Shown one piece after another: positions 41,762 through 56,500 of a stretch of DNA of 64,000 nucleotides. The notes below the pieces were generated by a model. That model saw only the letters and a list, made by a program, of their open reading frames with translations. It was not told the DNA's origin and ran no database searches. The position numbers were made by a program, and so were the translations under genes. The stretch lies in the NCBI GenBank assembly GCA_911728455.2, contig OU452225.1, forward strand, positions 23,346,495 through 23,410,494, given 5' to 3'. Source of the DNA: Marthasterias glacialis. Lineage: Eukaryota; Echinodermata; Asteroidea; Forcipulatida; Asteriidae. The stretch's first letter is position 1; each line of letters starts with the position of its first letter.

Positions 41762-44700
41762 TTTTTTTTTTTGGGGGGGGGGTTACTGTTCTGACCGGCA
41801 GGAAGTTGAATTGTGTCAAGTGAACTGCTTAAAATTGTCCCATCCCCTGGAAATAAGTCTGCTATCATGGTCGGTCATTGCAAAAGGTCCCTATAATTTA
41901 GGAACGCAGACAACGTTGGTAAATGTCAAAGACCATTTCATGTGATAGCGCCAAACAAACCTGTGAAAGTTTAGGCTATATCAGACATGGGAGACCCGAT
42001 AAACCAGTGAAAAATCTGTTTAAACGTTTGCACTGTTTTCAAACGTCAAATTTTGGACTAAAAAGGTGTTATTTTATTCATTTCTCAAAGCCAGGGCTCA
42101 CCCTTAACACTAGCCTGGTGTACATTGTCTAGTAAAAACTGCTATGGGCTAGTAAACAAATATTGACTGCTTCGAGTGGTGTAGTAAAACCAGTCACTCG
42201 AGGTGATCCCCGGAGCAGCCTATCTTCCTGAGGCGGAGCCGAGGGAAGATAGGCGGCTCCGGGGATCACTGAGATAAAGCACACAAGATAAAGTAGTCAA
42301 TATTTGTTTTATAACACCTCAATGTCATCCATTTTTGTGATAATATTCATTAAACAACTGTGCGTATATGTAGTAATCAATCTTCAAACAACTGTATAAA
42401 ATCTAACAGGAAATCTTGACAAAAAGAAAGAGGGGTACCAGACTAACATTATTGCCTTCGTTCTCATATCGTATTTCAAATGCACGTATTATTTGATCGT
42501 TTCACCGGATTCGAGGTTGTCACACTGCTCATTTAAATCAATGCTTGAAGTCAATGCAGTCAGGGTACCAGGGTATCCAATCGAAAGTACATCGGTTGCT
42601 AGGCTATCGTTGGATAGTACCGTTTAATAGTTCTTTTGGTCGGTGCGCATTGCAAGAGTAAAAATACACAACATCACATGACACACTTTCGGCCAATCAA
42701 CATAGAATCAAAGGAAGAGGTGTTATAATAAACACCACTTCTCAACTTGCCCTGTGGGCTACTAAAAACTGTGCAACTTACTTGTTTATAATGCTCATAC
42801 TTCTTCCTTTTCAGATGTGAATAATACATTTTAGAAATTTGTTAATTTATTTTTGAGTGTGTGAGTGTAACTTCATTTGATCGTTAAACTGGTTGTGATC
42901 ACTACCAATAGTATCAGGAAGATACATTTATGACAAGACACGTTTAAAATTTGAGCAACAAAAACTTCCTAGGGCAAGTAAAATGCACAGTTTACTAGCC
43001 CCTTGGGCTACTCAACAAAAAAGCTTTAAAGCGCAAGGCCTGACAGCCATAGTATTTCAGGCAAAAATTTTTCAAGGGAAGTTTTCCCACCATTGACCAT
43101 CTTTATGCTGTGTAAGTTTAGTGCAAATCTGTGAATGTTTAAACTTTAAATCTGAACCAATATTGTGCACAGCCTGTAAGCAAAATCTTGACAACTGAGT
43201 TTTATTTGTATTTGATGGTTCAGGTCATCCTCGTTGGGGTTCTGATGGCAACTGTCATCGTCAATATCCTGTTCATCGCAGACACGGGAAGGAGGTTGAG
43301 AGAGGTACATTCAGAAGGTAAGCCCTCATAAGCTTGTACAAAACTTATAAACTTCTAGGCCTAGACATGAGGTTCAGAGCTTGAATTTAAAGAAAACTGC
43401 CACTAAAACCACAGGGCATATGGTTCAGTTGGGTAGAAGTGGTCTAGTGGTCAGTTGGCATGTTTGGGTATAAATAGTCCAGTGGTCAGTTGGGTATACA
43501 TATAAGAGCAAGTTCCAGTGCGGACAAATTTTGGTCGTCGTGTGGTTGACCACTGACTATCAGCGCACATGGGTAGTGACATTCTTGAACGACCCGTTAG
43601 GTAGTCTAGTTTTATTACTCACAAATCTTTGTTGGCAGTGATCCGTGCACTGCCATTACTTCCCGCCATTTTGCAATATAGCGTCACTGGTTCCCTTCTG
43701 CCCTTTGCCCTTCACACAGGTTGGCATAAAACAAGGCTACCGGGACCAGGGAAGAAACCAAGGTCCTGAGGCTGGTCTCAAATGGTCGACCACAGCAGTC
43801 AACCAATGGTCGACCAGCCTGGGTTCTGGTCCAGATGGTTGACCTTTAGTTAACCATAGTGCGCACTCTAACTTGCTCTAAGTGGTCAGTTGGCATGGTT
43901 GGGTACAAATACTAGCCCAGTGGTCAGTTGGGTATAAATGTAAATGGTCAGTTTTCTATATCAGTCCCTGGCACACATTTAATTTAGGCCTGTCAAGAAA
44001 CTTCTAGTCGATGGAAGACTTTATTTATAATATGATTTAAGGCATTAGGTTTACACCTAAATTTCTTTATGTACATAAACTAGGTCTACATGTGCAGTCA
44101 ATATTTTCACACTTTACTTTCTGCGTACTAATCTATGCACATTTGTGCAGTCAATTTGTTCACACTTAGTTTTCTTTGTCATACAAACATGAAAATTTAA
44201 ACACTCTGTGTTGTTAGTCCATGGAAGTCGGATTAGATTCCAAGAAAGCGTTGTACACTTTGTGCCTGCAGGAAGTCTTTTGTAAACATGGTATGTCCTG
44301 AGTAACATCTTCATTGTGCAGACAAAATGACAAAGATGTTGATCGCAGATGTTGTATTGTCCTCTTGGTCCTGATAGTGGTATGACTTCATTGAAAGACT
44401 ATGCTTCTAATGCCTGTGACAGTTTCATTTTATCGTTTGTCAAGTTTGAAGGACACACATAATCCCCCCTCTATGCACTCAATTGACAGTGGTGTGACAT
44501 ACTATTAGCTAGACACTTCATAGACAGTTGTAGCTCTGTTGCCTGTACAAGCTTGGTAGTTGCTCTATTGGTTGCAGCTCTGTTGCTTGTACAAGCATGG
44601 TAGTTGCTCTATTCGTTGCAGCTCTGTTGCCTGTACAAGCATGGTAGTTGCTCTATTCGTTGCAGCTCTGTTGCCTGTACAAGCATGGTAGTTGCTCTAT

Positions 44701-47700
44701 TCTGGTTTAGTTTTTATTTACAAAAGTAAGTTGGGAACAGAGTTTCCGCCATACATGTTTAATTGGTCTGAAATTGTGCTGATAAAAGATTATAATAATT
44801 TGCTAAGACACAGGTTCGTCGCCATTACCCAACAGCCGTTTTCGTGTCATGGAACAGTAGATCATGTATATGTTCATGTAAACACGTACAACATGAAACA
44901 AGTCGCCTTTCTCACAGAGACACCCGATGGCTATTTTTTTTCCAACAAGCCTGTGTCTTTAAAGGAGAAGTTGAAACAGTTTCATATGCAAGTTTGAAAG
45001 TCTGTAAGCTGCTTATTGTAGGGTGCACAGTGCCAAGGACTTGAGGAGCATCTTTCTAAGTTTGAAATTTACATGGAGCTATTTAAGATATTTTGATGGT
45101 GCTGAAGACAAAGTAGGCCGACTTTGTGTGTACAAACACTGTATGTGCATTACATACATGACATATGTATTGTTGTCACAAAATGAGTGTCCCAAAATGT
45201 CCGGATTACATTTTTGCTGTCAACATGTGGGAAAAGGGAATTGACTAGCCTATTGGTACTTATATTGTGCATACGGTGTGCTTTCCTGTGGCAAATGACT
45301 CATGAGCATCTAACTAAACAACTATAGAGAACAAAACCTATAAGAAACCTAAGAGCAGTATGAAAAAGAAAAGGACAAAAGAGTCAAAAGTGATAGCAAG
45401 AGGTTGAAAATGCAAGGAGTGAAACTAAGACGAGGGGGGATGAATGATAAGAGCGAGGACAAGAAAGAAGGAGGGTGTTTGATGGAATGACACACGGACG
45501 AGGAGAGATGAATGAAGGATGAAGACAAGAAAAGGGGCTAGGGGGCTGTTGAAATGATACATGGGCAGCGGGTTAGCGTTAAAGTGGGAGTTTGACAATA
45601 GGGGAGGATGGATCAAAGGATCTGGTTGAAAAGCGTTGCAGACAATTCTAGAGTCAGGCAACTGGAAAAGAATAGAAAGCTGTGAGGGAGTGAGAGAACG
45701 CCATGCCAGAAAGCCGTAAACGACCAGCCAGATAAAAAGAGTGTGCAAATTTATTGAATAGTGTGTAGGATTTATTGATTGCAGAGGTGGTTGAACTGAA
45801 GGGCTTAATCCTGTAAAACCATTGTTGGATAAAGAGTTCTCTAGAAGGAATCGTTTTTTCCTGGTGTCATAAAAAGAACCCATTGATACCAATACGTGTA
45901 TGTTTTATGCAAAAGGTTGTGGGTTCATACACTGGGGCCCTAAAAAGTAGTCATATTGACGTGTGTGTGTGGAAGGATTGTTATTTTCCCTATTAACATT
46001 TTTGTTTGCTGATCATAAAGTCAAAATCGATAGAGATAAGTTTTATGCCGATGACGGAGGTAAATCTGGGTGTAAGAAAATGCTGTGAACCTTTGGATGG
46101 GGGGCACCCAAATTGAATTGTGAGTGTGAGGAAAACTAAGTAGATTAAGTAAAAATTTATATGCATACATGTATTTTACCCATGTGACCCCCCCCCCCAC
46201 TTCACTTTGCAATGCAAACTGTAATTTTATCGCAAGATTTGCCTGCCTGAGTACACAATGCACATGTACAGTGTACATGTACATGTACATCGCCTCCATC
46301 GAAAGTCGTGGTGTGAACACTCTCGGGTTCATTTTCGATCCGTGTTGAGTGTGGTGCCATCCACACACTGTAGTTAATAAGCAACAAACGAACAAATAAA
46401 CTTTTGACCTGCAGTACCACGCAAAATTGGCGTCATTTCCATTTCTCCATCAAAGAAAACATCTTGTCATACCTCGAAATCTTCAACTACTAATAGTATT
46501 TTTTTATACTGTAAATGATGGGTCCATAACGTGAAAAAAAGACCAACTTGATCAAGGAAAAAGTTACGGCAATGCTTTCCATTTGGTCAGCATGGAAGTT
46601 TTCCACTTGGACCCGTGGCACAGTGAAACGATCGCACAATACACGGATCGACGCTTAACCTACACGCTTAACCTACAAGCTGATTTTGTGCAGATCTAGT
46701 GTGAAAGTAGAGCACAATGTTGACCTGTGTAGATTTCTACACAGATCAGACGTTAATACTAATAGTGTGAAAAGGCCTTATGCACCCCAATAGACTTGGA
46801 ATTTTGCCCCACTTACAATGTTGTACCAAATAAATGGACGCACTCCGAACTGTTGTGTTCATGTAAATAAGACATACGTGTAAAAATTTGATCTTGTGAA
46901 TATGGCCAGTACTCCATGTACGTGAACACACAGCTTACATGATTTTTCAGACTCGACGTTTGTTTTTTCTGTGGACTTAAAACAAACAAATTATACACCT
47001 AGTTGAACTCACTGATGTGACATTAAGCAAGGACACTCTTTCCGTTAACTCTGTGAGTAGTACATTGACACAGAGTTACATAGCACTGTACGTGTGTACA
47101 TGTGTAGGTGTGTTCATGCTTTCAGGAAAACGACATTTAAAAAATGTCAAAATGTTTTTGGGATGTTTTGATGTTACTTGAGTGTGGATCTGTATGTCTC
47201 ACTTCCCTTACAGGGAAAGACAATTTAATCATTTAACATTGGATTGAAAAACAAATTCTCTCAAAGATGATAACAAATTCAGTTGGGAAAATTTCTCAGA
47301 ACAATTTGTACCAGTACCACTTTTGTGCTATGTTTTCACATTCCAACCCCCCCCCTCCCCCCCGCCCGCACGATGCTCATCAAAACTGTTGTTCTGTCTT
47401 TAACACTTAGGAGTGGTTCCAGATGGAGAGACAGAGACGGATGCGGTTGCCAATGGCAACTCTTTCGAGAAAGGCCCTCGCGAGCTGGAGATTGAAGTCC
47501 TGTCGAGTGACAAGAAGGCGGCTATCTCTGTTGGAGGGACTCAGGTAAAAAACAAGACACTTTACAGACACATTGTACACGTAGGAGTTGGGTGGTGGGC
47601 GGAAGACATAAATGCAATGCTTACCAAGAATATCCCCAGGCACAGCCAAAATCTTCAGATCTGATACAGATTTTGATAACTTATGAATGCTTAATTTTAT

Positions 47701-50700
47701 TGGTTGCATGAATTATTAACAGTCTTTATCCCCACCCAATGCATTCAAATGAACCTCTGGTGCAGACATGTTATATTTTTGTCTTTTTGAATCAATATAT
47801 TTAACCATACCAAAGAAATAGATCTCGAAGAACACCAAGAGTCATTATCTGCACCATCGCTTTTTGAGATCATTTTATGGACGAGCGCAAGGCAGTTTTG
47901 TTATGGCCCTTTTTTTACGCGTGCATAACAATATGATATCACTTGCTACCATGTTAATTTAGATCAACCAATGCAAAAACGTAGAACCGCTCAATGCATG
48001 TCACCATGTTGCCATACACTCATGTCACGTGATGTTATTTGCCAAACAGGTTTGTCATATGGTTTCGATAATGCCGCGTCAACAATAGAACGATTGCGCG
48101 ACCAATGTTTACATGTCATCACATGACCTATACGTCATCTCAGTTGATGGCGAAGACTACATGCTGTGACCAACAGCGTCACACCAACAGTCAGCTTTTG
48201 GTAATAATAGCACAGTTACTAAGCCCTTTTATTAAAGTTATATGTTGTGACATTGATTTTAATCACATTACTGTTTCATAAACTACAAGTATTCTACTAC
48301 AAAAGAGGTTTATTTTGAGTTTTGCACGACCGGTGTCAGAGGATGATGAAGCCACCAGGTGATTTTTTTTGTAATGTAAATCACTGTAATAAAGGTAAAG
48401 AACGTTAATAAAAAAGTGAGCGTTTTTACCTAGCCTTGCAGAATTTCAAATAGCCAAAGAAATCACACAGTTTTGGAAAGCCTTTTCTTTGGATGATTTC
48501 AGCTTCAAAATTGTGAAATCCTTGTGTTGGAAAGTGTGTGATTGTGTTCGTCTGGCCCCAACATTCCATGCAGCTACCACAACGTAGCAATGACGTTACA
48601 TGTAGAATTTCCAAGACTTGCTGGAACTGTCCTTACTGGCTTTATTCAGCCACTCCGGTAAGGTCTGTGGTACAAACTCTGGAATATTCTTCACAGATTT
48701 CGAGAAAGAAAAGCCTTGATCAAATAAACAAATGCAACAATCATCATGTACTTTACAACAACGACACTTTCCTATGGAGGACACTGTGTTTGGAGATGTT
48801 TAATACCCACTATACATGTAGGTCATGTGACTTGGAGAGTGCAATCTGTCCAGAGGGCACAGAGTGCGGTCGAGCTCAGACTTTTTCCGAGTGCTATTTT
48901 TATGAACCAGTCCCAGTCAAGGAGGGAAAAATAGTTTGGGTATTGATGAGAATCAGTGCTTGCTATTACTATTGTGCCTGGGGGATATTTTAAAGATGGC
49001 ATCATGAGGTCTTAAGACTCAAGAGCCTCTCCATGTTAGGATCCCTCAGCGCAGAGCTGTGTATTGAGTTGCAACAGTTTGCGATTAGAAGTCATTTTCA
49101 GTCCAAAAACACATGTGAGCGCACAGGGTGCCAGACTAGAATGCACATTGGGTTATTATTATTAGTATTAATTATTTCTGGTAAAAAGCAAACTTAATCA
49201 CTGTAGTTCGGAAGCCTGAGGAAACCTGTAGATGAGGAAGCTTGCTATCTGAACCAGAAACACCAGGGTAAACCCCTACTCATTCACGATAAGTTAAGTG
49301 TTCTGGGTTCTTTTATGTGCATACCCATTCTAGTACACTGAACCTATGGCTTAATGTCCCATCCAAAGGACAAAGAAATATGGTAAAGTGTCTTGCTCAA
49401 GGTCAAGGACACAAGTGTCGCGACTGGACAAGCCAGGATTCGAACCCACATTCTGTAAACGACGGAACTTGGGTTCGGCGGACTAGACCGCTCGGCCACG
49501 ACACTCCATGACATTAAAATGACAGAAAATGGCATCCAGCAACCATTTGACCAAAGGAAACTCTCTCAATACACAGCTCTGCTCAGCATATGACAAATCA
49601 ACACTCCAACATGGGCCTCAGATAACATTGATATGGCTGGCTTTCATCCCAACATGTTTATCTCATACTGTGAAGAAACAAATCTATCAAATAAAGAGAA
49701 GGAACTGAGAAGATTTAGTGAGGTTAGGGTGATAAAGAGGTTTTTACGAATGGTGAATATATATTCCTTTCCACTGATGAAAACAACTGTAAATAAATTG
49801 CTTTGTACTGCATTTACATACCCCCTTAAATCAATTTTTTTTTGCAACAATTTATGGATGAATGAGCACCTACTGAAAAAACAAAAATTCACTAGAATTA
49901 GTGTAATTCATCGAATTTTTCACCGCTTAAGGTTAGTTTAGAAAAGTAGAAGACGGGAAGGAATACTCTGCCAAAATTCAATGATGAATCGTACCTTTAG
50001 CATCTACATTTAGATGAAGTGAATCACAGGATTGCGATGTAACTGTAATTTCTCTTTCAAAACGATAAGTCCTTGAAAAGCCCAGGATCTACATATGGCT
50101 GTAAAACTTTGCAGAATGCTTGGATTGTAACTGATCTCTAGTCCAGGCAGGTCAGCCGCATCCGTCATGTCTGTCCAAGAAGTTCCGACAGCGGAAGTTT
50201 TGATAACTCTTTTAGATAACTTGTCGATATCTCAAGAACATCTGCGAAGAGAGGAAAAAATGATGCTGTGAGATGCATTTGAGCTTACTAGTTCTCACTG
50301 CATAAGAATCTTAACGAACTATCATTTTATTTTACACATAGACTGTAGGTTTTTGAGGGAAATGTACTTTACTTAATTTCCCTTACAGCATGTATGTGAA
50401 AAATAAGGGAGAAGAGAGGAAAAAATGATGCTGTGAGATGCATTTGAGCTTAATAGTCCTCACTGCATAAGAATCTTAACGAACTATCATTTTATTTTAC
50501 ACATAGACTGTAGGTTTTTGAGGGAAATGTACTTTACTAAATATCCCTTACAGCATGTATGTGAAAAATCAAGGAGCCAATTTAATCATCCTGACTTGAT
50601 TATTTACTTGAGTGTGTTCTATTAATACTTATAATAACTTTGTTGCTTACAGTGTATGTGAGCAGATACCTTTTTGAAGAAGTTTTCAATAAAGTAGTCA

Positions 50701-53456
50701 GTCAAATTTAACTGATTATCATAATTGAAATTCCATGGTCACTCCATTGTTAAACTGACCTTTGGGATTACAAAAAAATAAACAAATACAAATCTGATTG
50801 ATGGTTGAAACTGGTTGTTGTTAATAAGAAAGTTTGAAAATTAACGCCACTGGAAAATCTTTCAGAAAAACCTAACTTTCTGATACCGCATGCATGTGAT
50901 GTGGTTAACAGTTGCATACCAGATCTTATGAGGCCTCAGGCCTGGAATGACAGGGAGACCATGGCTATGTTGCCCTGGTCTTGGCCTTGGTGCCCCTTCA
51001 AATGTTTCTCACAGACTTTTCCAATGGAATTGGCCATGCCCTCTCAAAGATGAAATTCCAGACCTGATATCCACTGTACACAATTTAGTCCAATGTAAAG
51101 TTACTCCATGATCTGGAACCAGTCATTTGTCAGTTTGTGTGGTCGTGAGGAGCCAGCAAATGATGCCAATACCTGCAGGTATTTCCATTTTGTCAGACAA
51201 TAATTCTTATTATTTCTCGTTCTTAATTGAGTGTGTTTCTTCCCCATTTATTATTTGATGTTACTCTTCACCTTATTGATGCAGGTTCTTGAGGAAGAAG
51301 AGAAGGATGTTGGACGGGGCATCCATATCTTAGTCCTGAACCAAGCCTCAGGGAGTGTCATGGCTAGGCGTGTTTTTGATACGTATGTCTCCAAAGAAGA
51401 TGAGGCGATGGTGTTGTTTCTCAATATGGTGTCTGACGGACGTATAATCATCTTTACAATTAAGGTACATGTAGGCCGTGTTGGTTTGGAACTGAGTCTG
51501 TGCTGGTTACATTGTTACACAGTCAACCAACCAATCAACCAGATACATGTTTACATTTTTACGGTTCAAGCAACCGTAGCCAAAAATTCACTCAAAAGTG
51601 CCGCAAGAGGGCACTTTCAGAACAATGCGATAGAATGAGAGCGCCCTCTGTTGATGAAATATACCAGCGCATTAAGTGTAGCATACAAAAACCAGTTACT
51701 AGCGCCTTGACCCAAGACTAAACTTGTCTGCATATGCTCAGGATAAATCAAGTTATACAAATTCAGTCATTTGACAAACTAAAAATCATTGTTGTGTGTT
51801 CCTTTGACATTATTGAATACAGTGGGGTTGTGTACTGGGCACAATAGTCTTTCTTGAAATAACAGAAAACAACACTTGGTAGTTGTCGAGTTGGAAGACT
51901 GGGTTTCATACACCCTCGATAAATTATGTAAATGGTACCCTTATATTACACCGAACGCAATTTATACTTACATTAACAGTAGATGGAAAACTCAAGTGTG
52001 TTGTTGTTTTTTCCCAAATCCTTGCCCCCCTTCTTTGACAGGATGAGGGAACTTTCCAGTTGAAGGAATCCGCCCGATCTTTCCTTAAGAATCTAGGGAG
52101 CAACACCGCTCAGCAGATGGGATGGAGAGACACTTGGGCATTTGTGACACAGAAACAAAAGAAACACGGTTAGAGACTTCCAGCTGATCATCTCACTCTT
52201 GGAACAGTTCAGCCCTCACATGGCAAAACAATGCAACTCGAAAATGGGCATTTTGAGAAAAACGACAACAAAACTTTCAAAAATGCCAAATAAGCCTCGA
52301 GACAGATGGCAGTGAGGCTCGAGACAGATGGCTGTATCTCGGAAACGGAGCAACGTACAGAATTGAGACTCATCTAGAAGTGAAGAGCGTCCTCATTTTA
52401 CCCAGAAAATGCATCAATCTCAAAACCACAAAAAATTGAGTTACACTGTTTTGCCATATGAGGGCCGAGTTAACCCTCTTGTATAATTCTTTTCAAAAGG
52501 AACTCCTTGGTATAACTTGCGCAAAATTTCTAAACACACATTCCGTCTTTAATAAAAGTCAATAAAACATTGGATTCAACAAAACATTGGATGTTTAACC
52601 AGTTGCGGTCGGGATTCTTCAATCTTTTCCCCTCTAGCCTGACAGGATTATTTTCTCAGAATTGCCAGAATAATTTTTCTTTGAGAGTACTGCTGGTACA
52701 AAGAAACCTTGACTAAGCCAAGAAAGCGCTGTAAGAATAAAAGGCTAAAAAATAACTTGTGTAAAAAAGAAATATGGTGGTAACTTTGACCCTTTAGAGA
52801 TCATAGTGGCTGCAAGCGACTCATACCAAAATACCCATAGCAGCTTCAAACAACCTTTGACCTACTTCCACTCAACCTAAAAGGTCAAAGTAGAGGTCAT
52901 GTCCTGAATTCACATTCTTCAGCATTTCCCAATGTTTACATAATATCTACATTTCTTAAACAAAACAAAATTTCTGTTTCGAATTGTTTTGGGTTTTTTT
53001 GGACATTTTTACCGCGCAATTTGTGCCAAGAAATCATTATTAATCACGTCTGTGTGTATGATGATGATAAATACAGGTAGTGGTCTCAAAATACAGGTTT
53101 TAGAATAAGAAAAGGTTTATCGTAGCGTATCGTGGCCGAGCGGTCTTGTGCACCGGACTCAAGTTCTGGTGGTTAAGTCATCGGGGTGTGGGTTCGAATC
53201 CCGGTCATGACACTTGTGTCCTTGAGCAAGATGCTTTACTATAATTGCTTCTCTTAACCCAGAGGTATAAATTGGTACGTGCGAGGGTAGAGGTTGATAT
53301 TGTGTTTGAAAAAGCCTTCGGAGCGCCACGGCAGCTCAGGGCTGTATACTCCCCAGGGAGCTGAGAAAGATTACATGAATGTTATTGGCCCAATGACCAG
53401 GGCACTAATGTAAAGCGCATTGAGACATTATTGTAAAATGAGCTATATAAGAACTA

Positions 53457-53506
<50 letters not shown>

Positions 53507-56500
53507 CTGTTAAATATGATATCTAACTAATCTTTTGATGTTTTTTTTTTTTTTTTACAGGCCACCCTTTTGCTGAGATGCACAATAAAGCAGCAGACTT
53601 AACCCAGTGGGCCTCTCCAGTCATTCTCAAGACGACCATTCCTCTTCTTTCACTCAAAGGTATGGCGTGGTTCTTTACAGTGGGTCTGTACATCATCATT
53701 TACTTGTACTTATCTTATTTAACCAGTTGCCACCGGGATTCTTTCTTTGTTGTTGTCACGTCCCCCTGGCAGGATTCCGTCCGGAATTGCTGGAATCTTT
53801 TTTCTTTGAGGGTACCACTGGCACAAAGAAACCCTTACTTGGCAATGCCAAGAGAAAAATAGGCTCTCTTTATTGGATCATCCATTTTGTTTCTCGACCG
53901 TGAAAATGTCAAATTCTAACACCTTGAATTGCAGAACATCGGCCGTTACGGCATAGGAGTGGTACTAAATACGGAACTTGCCGGCTCACTCTGACTTACC
54001 TTTATTGAACCGAAATACATTGAATGAAGAATGGTGGAAGCCTCTCGGTGTCCAGTAATTCTCTTCTTGGAACAAAAGGACAAAGGTCTGGATCGGGGAT
54101 TACAGAAAAACTACCTCTCAATAGCCTGAAAATGCCAATATATTCAAGACCTTTGTTTGTCTTTGTGTGGGTGAAACAAAGCATTAGATGGCGTGTGTGT
54201 GTGGTCTGTGCATGCTCAGCAGTGGAATGTCCGGGCAACCTTCGCTCCGGTGGTTCGAAATTACACAATGGCATCTTTACACGGCTTCCGGTTCCAGACA
54301 GGGGAAACATTTGCATGTATACACGCCATCCTGCGCCTACTGGTTAAGACACTTAGGCCATGACTGAATTCATGGCTACGGCTACCTGTATGACTGGATC
54401 ACCACGTCATCATGCAATGGAGCATAGACTGCCCTTGGTAAACCCTTAGTAACAGCCACACCCCATTCCGACTTGACTTAAGTCTTAAACTTACCTAAGA
54501 TGTCATCAGAATTTAATTCTCAAAGAGTGGAAAAGTTTGCAAGATTTTTTCCTTTATTGGTTCAAATTTTGTTTGAAATTGAAATGAGTCATCAGAATGT
54601 TATTTACAGAGTGGATAAATTTGTTTTGGTTGTAAATCCTTTGTATAAAATGTAGTTCACTTTTTAAAACCCCAGCTCAACATTGGTAAACTGACTGTAA
54701 ATGCTTCCATTCTTTGCACAAATCAAGATATGTGTAATAAAACCAACCTATGAAAATGTCAGCTCATTTCGTTGTTTCATTTGCGAGAAAACGGTAAAAA
54801 TGCAGTCAGCATTTTTGTACGCATTCCTATAGGCAGAGTTTTCGTCTCATTGAAAATTTAATTTCAATTTAAGCCTTCATGGTTTAAAGTCCCCTCATTG
54901 GAAATATGAATGAGTCAACAGATCCTTGTTTTCAAAATGGTTGAAATGGTTTGGTGTATTTATCGTTTCTTCAGAGAGTGAATGTAATTGGCCAGAAACG
55001 GAGGCTAATCAGAGGAGACGTACATTCTGCAATCAGGTGGAGGGATACGGCAGCCTCTGCAGTTGTGATGACCCCGCTCCGATCGAGATGAAACCAGAAA
55101 AGGTGAACAAACAATAACAATAAAATCTTTGTACATCACTTGAAATAAAGCCTCATATATCTGCTGTGTATATTTTTCATTGTTTTAATTCATTTCGTTT
55201 TGTACATTTTGTGTGTATAGTTTTAATTTACGTCCATTTCACAGTAATTTTTAATGTAATTTACTCATATTCTTGTTGGATTTCCAAGTGTATTTTTTAC
55301 TGTAATCTTGTGCTTGTAGTTTCTTTTATCTGTTTTTATAACCATTTATTATGGTTTGCTTTTATACACACTGAATTAATGCTTTAGTTATAAAAGTACT
55401 CTTCACTGTATGACTTAACTACTGATTTTATTTTATGTAATGTTTGTATTTTACTAGGTGTTTTTATGCAACACAGTCTCTTGAAAAACAACCCTGGCTG
55501 AATGGGTTATCGTTTATAAATAAATTTAAATAAATACAAGTCTCTGATTTTGAATGAACCTAAGAAGTAAAACAATGATGAAACAATGGAAAACTCTAGC
55601 CGAGGGCGTCCTGCTCAAATGATGTCATGTGCTTAATGTCTCAACCTCGTCCCCATGGTTTACTATGTAAACCCTGGGATGTAAACTCCTTACTTGGACC
55701 CTGATTGGACAACGACTTTACAATAGAAACAAATGTTAAACAGGCTATTAAATCTGGTACCGGGCAACGAGACTGTGACGAAGATGTGATTTTCGAAAAG
55801 CAGCCAGACTATTCTAATTTGCATACGTATCCAAAAATTTACGTATCCAAAAATTTTGGATATGCAAATGATCAAATACCAGGGTGAGAGAGCGGTCAAC
55901 CTCGTACTGCTCGACACACCTCGGGGACGAGGTTGCTTAATGTCTATTTACTAAACCACAGTCTGACCCCTTTTTGGTACAGTGAGAACCAGTATCCATG
56001 ATTCACACTGAAGACAGGGAATGTGACAAAAATAGTAGAAGCATGATAGAGGTGTATCAGGCTGAAAACACTTTGCCAATTCGAACTGTTTCTTGACATT
56101 TTCTTTTCCTGTCATTTCTTGTTTGCAGCTGTTAAACAACACAGTGTGGAATGTACCGGTAGTGATCATAGCCAGCAATAGACCCAACTACTTATACCGT
56201 ATGCTCAGGTCTTTGCTTTCTGCTCATGGAGGTACGCTATCAATTCAATGCATTCACAGTCTTGTGATTTTGTCTGAAGTTTCCTTATTTTGTTTTTCAG
56301 AGGTTTCCCGTGTCTTTCAAACTTTCTAGATAGTGAATTTGCCAGAAAGACATGGCTGCATAGTTTTCTTTTTGCAGTGATATAGGGAGTCTGTAAATCC
56401 TCTGAAATGTAACACGGGTTTTCTACAGATCACCTCGTTTCTCCAAAGTTTTTAGAAAGTTTGTGAACTTGCTGTCAAGTGAAAGATTCTCACGTGGTTG

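Larger units (their letters stand above)
31523..43223 (+). other. POMGNT1 first coding intron (11.7 kb)
   Basis: Repeat-filled and without recognisable exons. Individual elements are listed separately. The stretches 33840-34260, 36620-40080 and 40790-41560 show no element that I can define beyond AT richness and scattered acatgtacatgt motifs. Confidence 0.8.

Noticed and set aside
41572..41945. Phe/Ile/Tyr/Leu-rich frames resembling membrane proteins
   Set aside because: They are translations of a T-rich ATT microsatellite.
45425..45892. 155-codon minus-strand open frame
   Set aside because: It lies opposite a purine-rich ga tract, has a biased hydrophobic/Pro/Ser composition, no recognisable domain, and sits inside a POMGNT1 intron.
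54002..54347. Overlapping frames on both strands of about 105 codons
   Set aside because: Both derive from the family C repeat, and similar frames appear at the other copies (18495-18758, 34363-34581).
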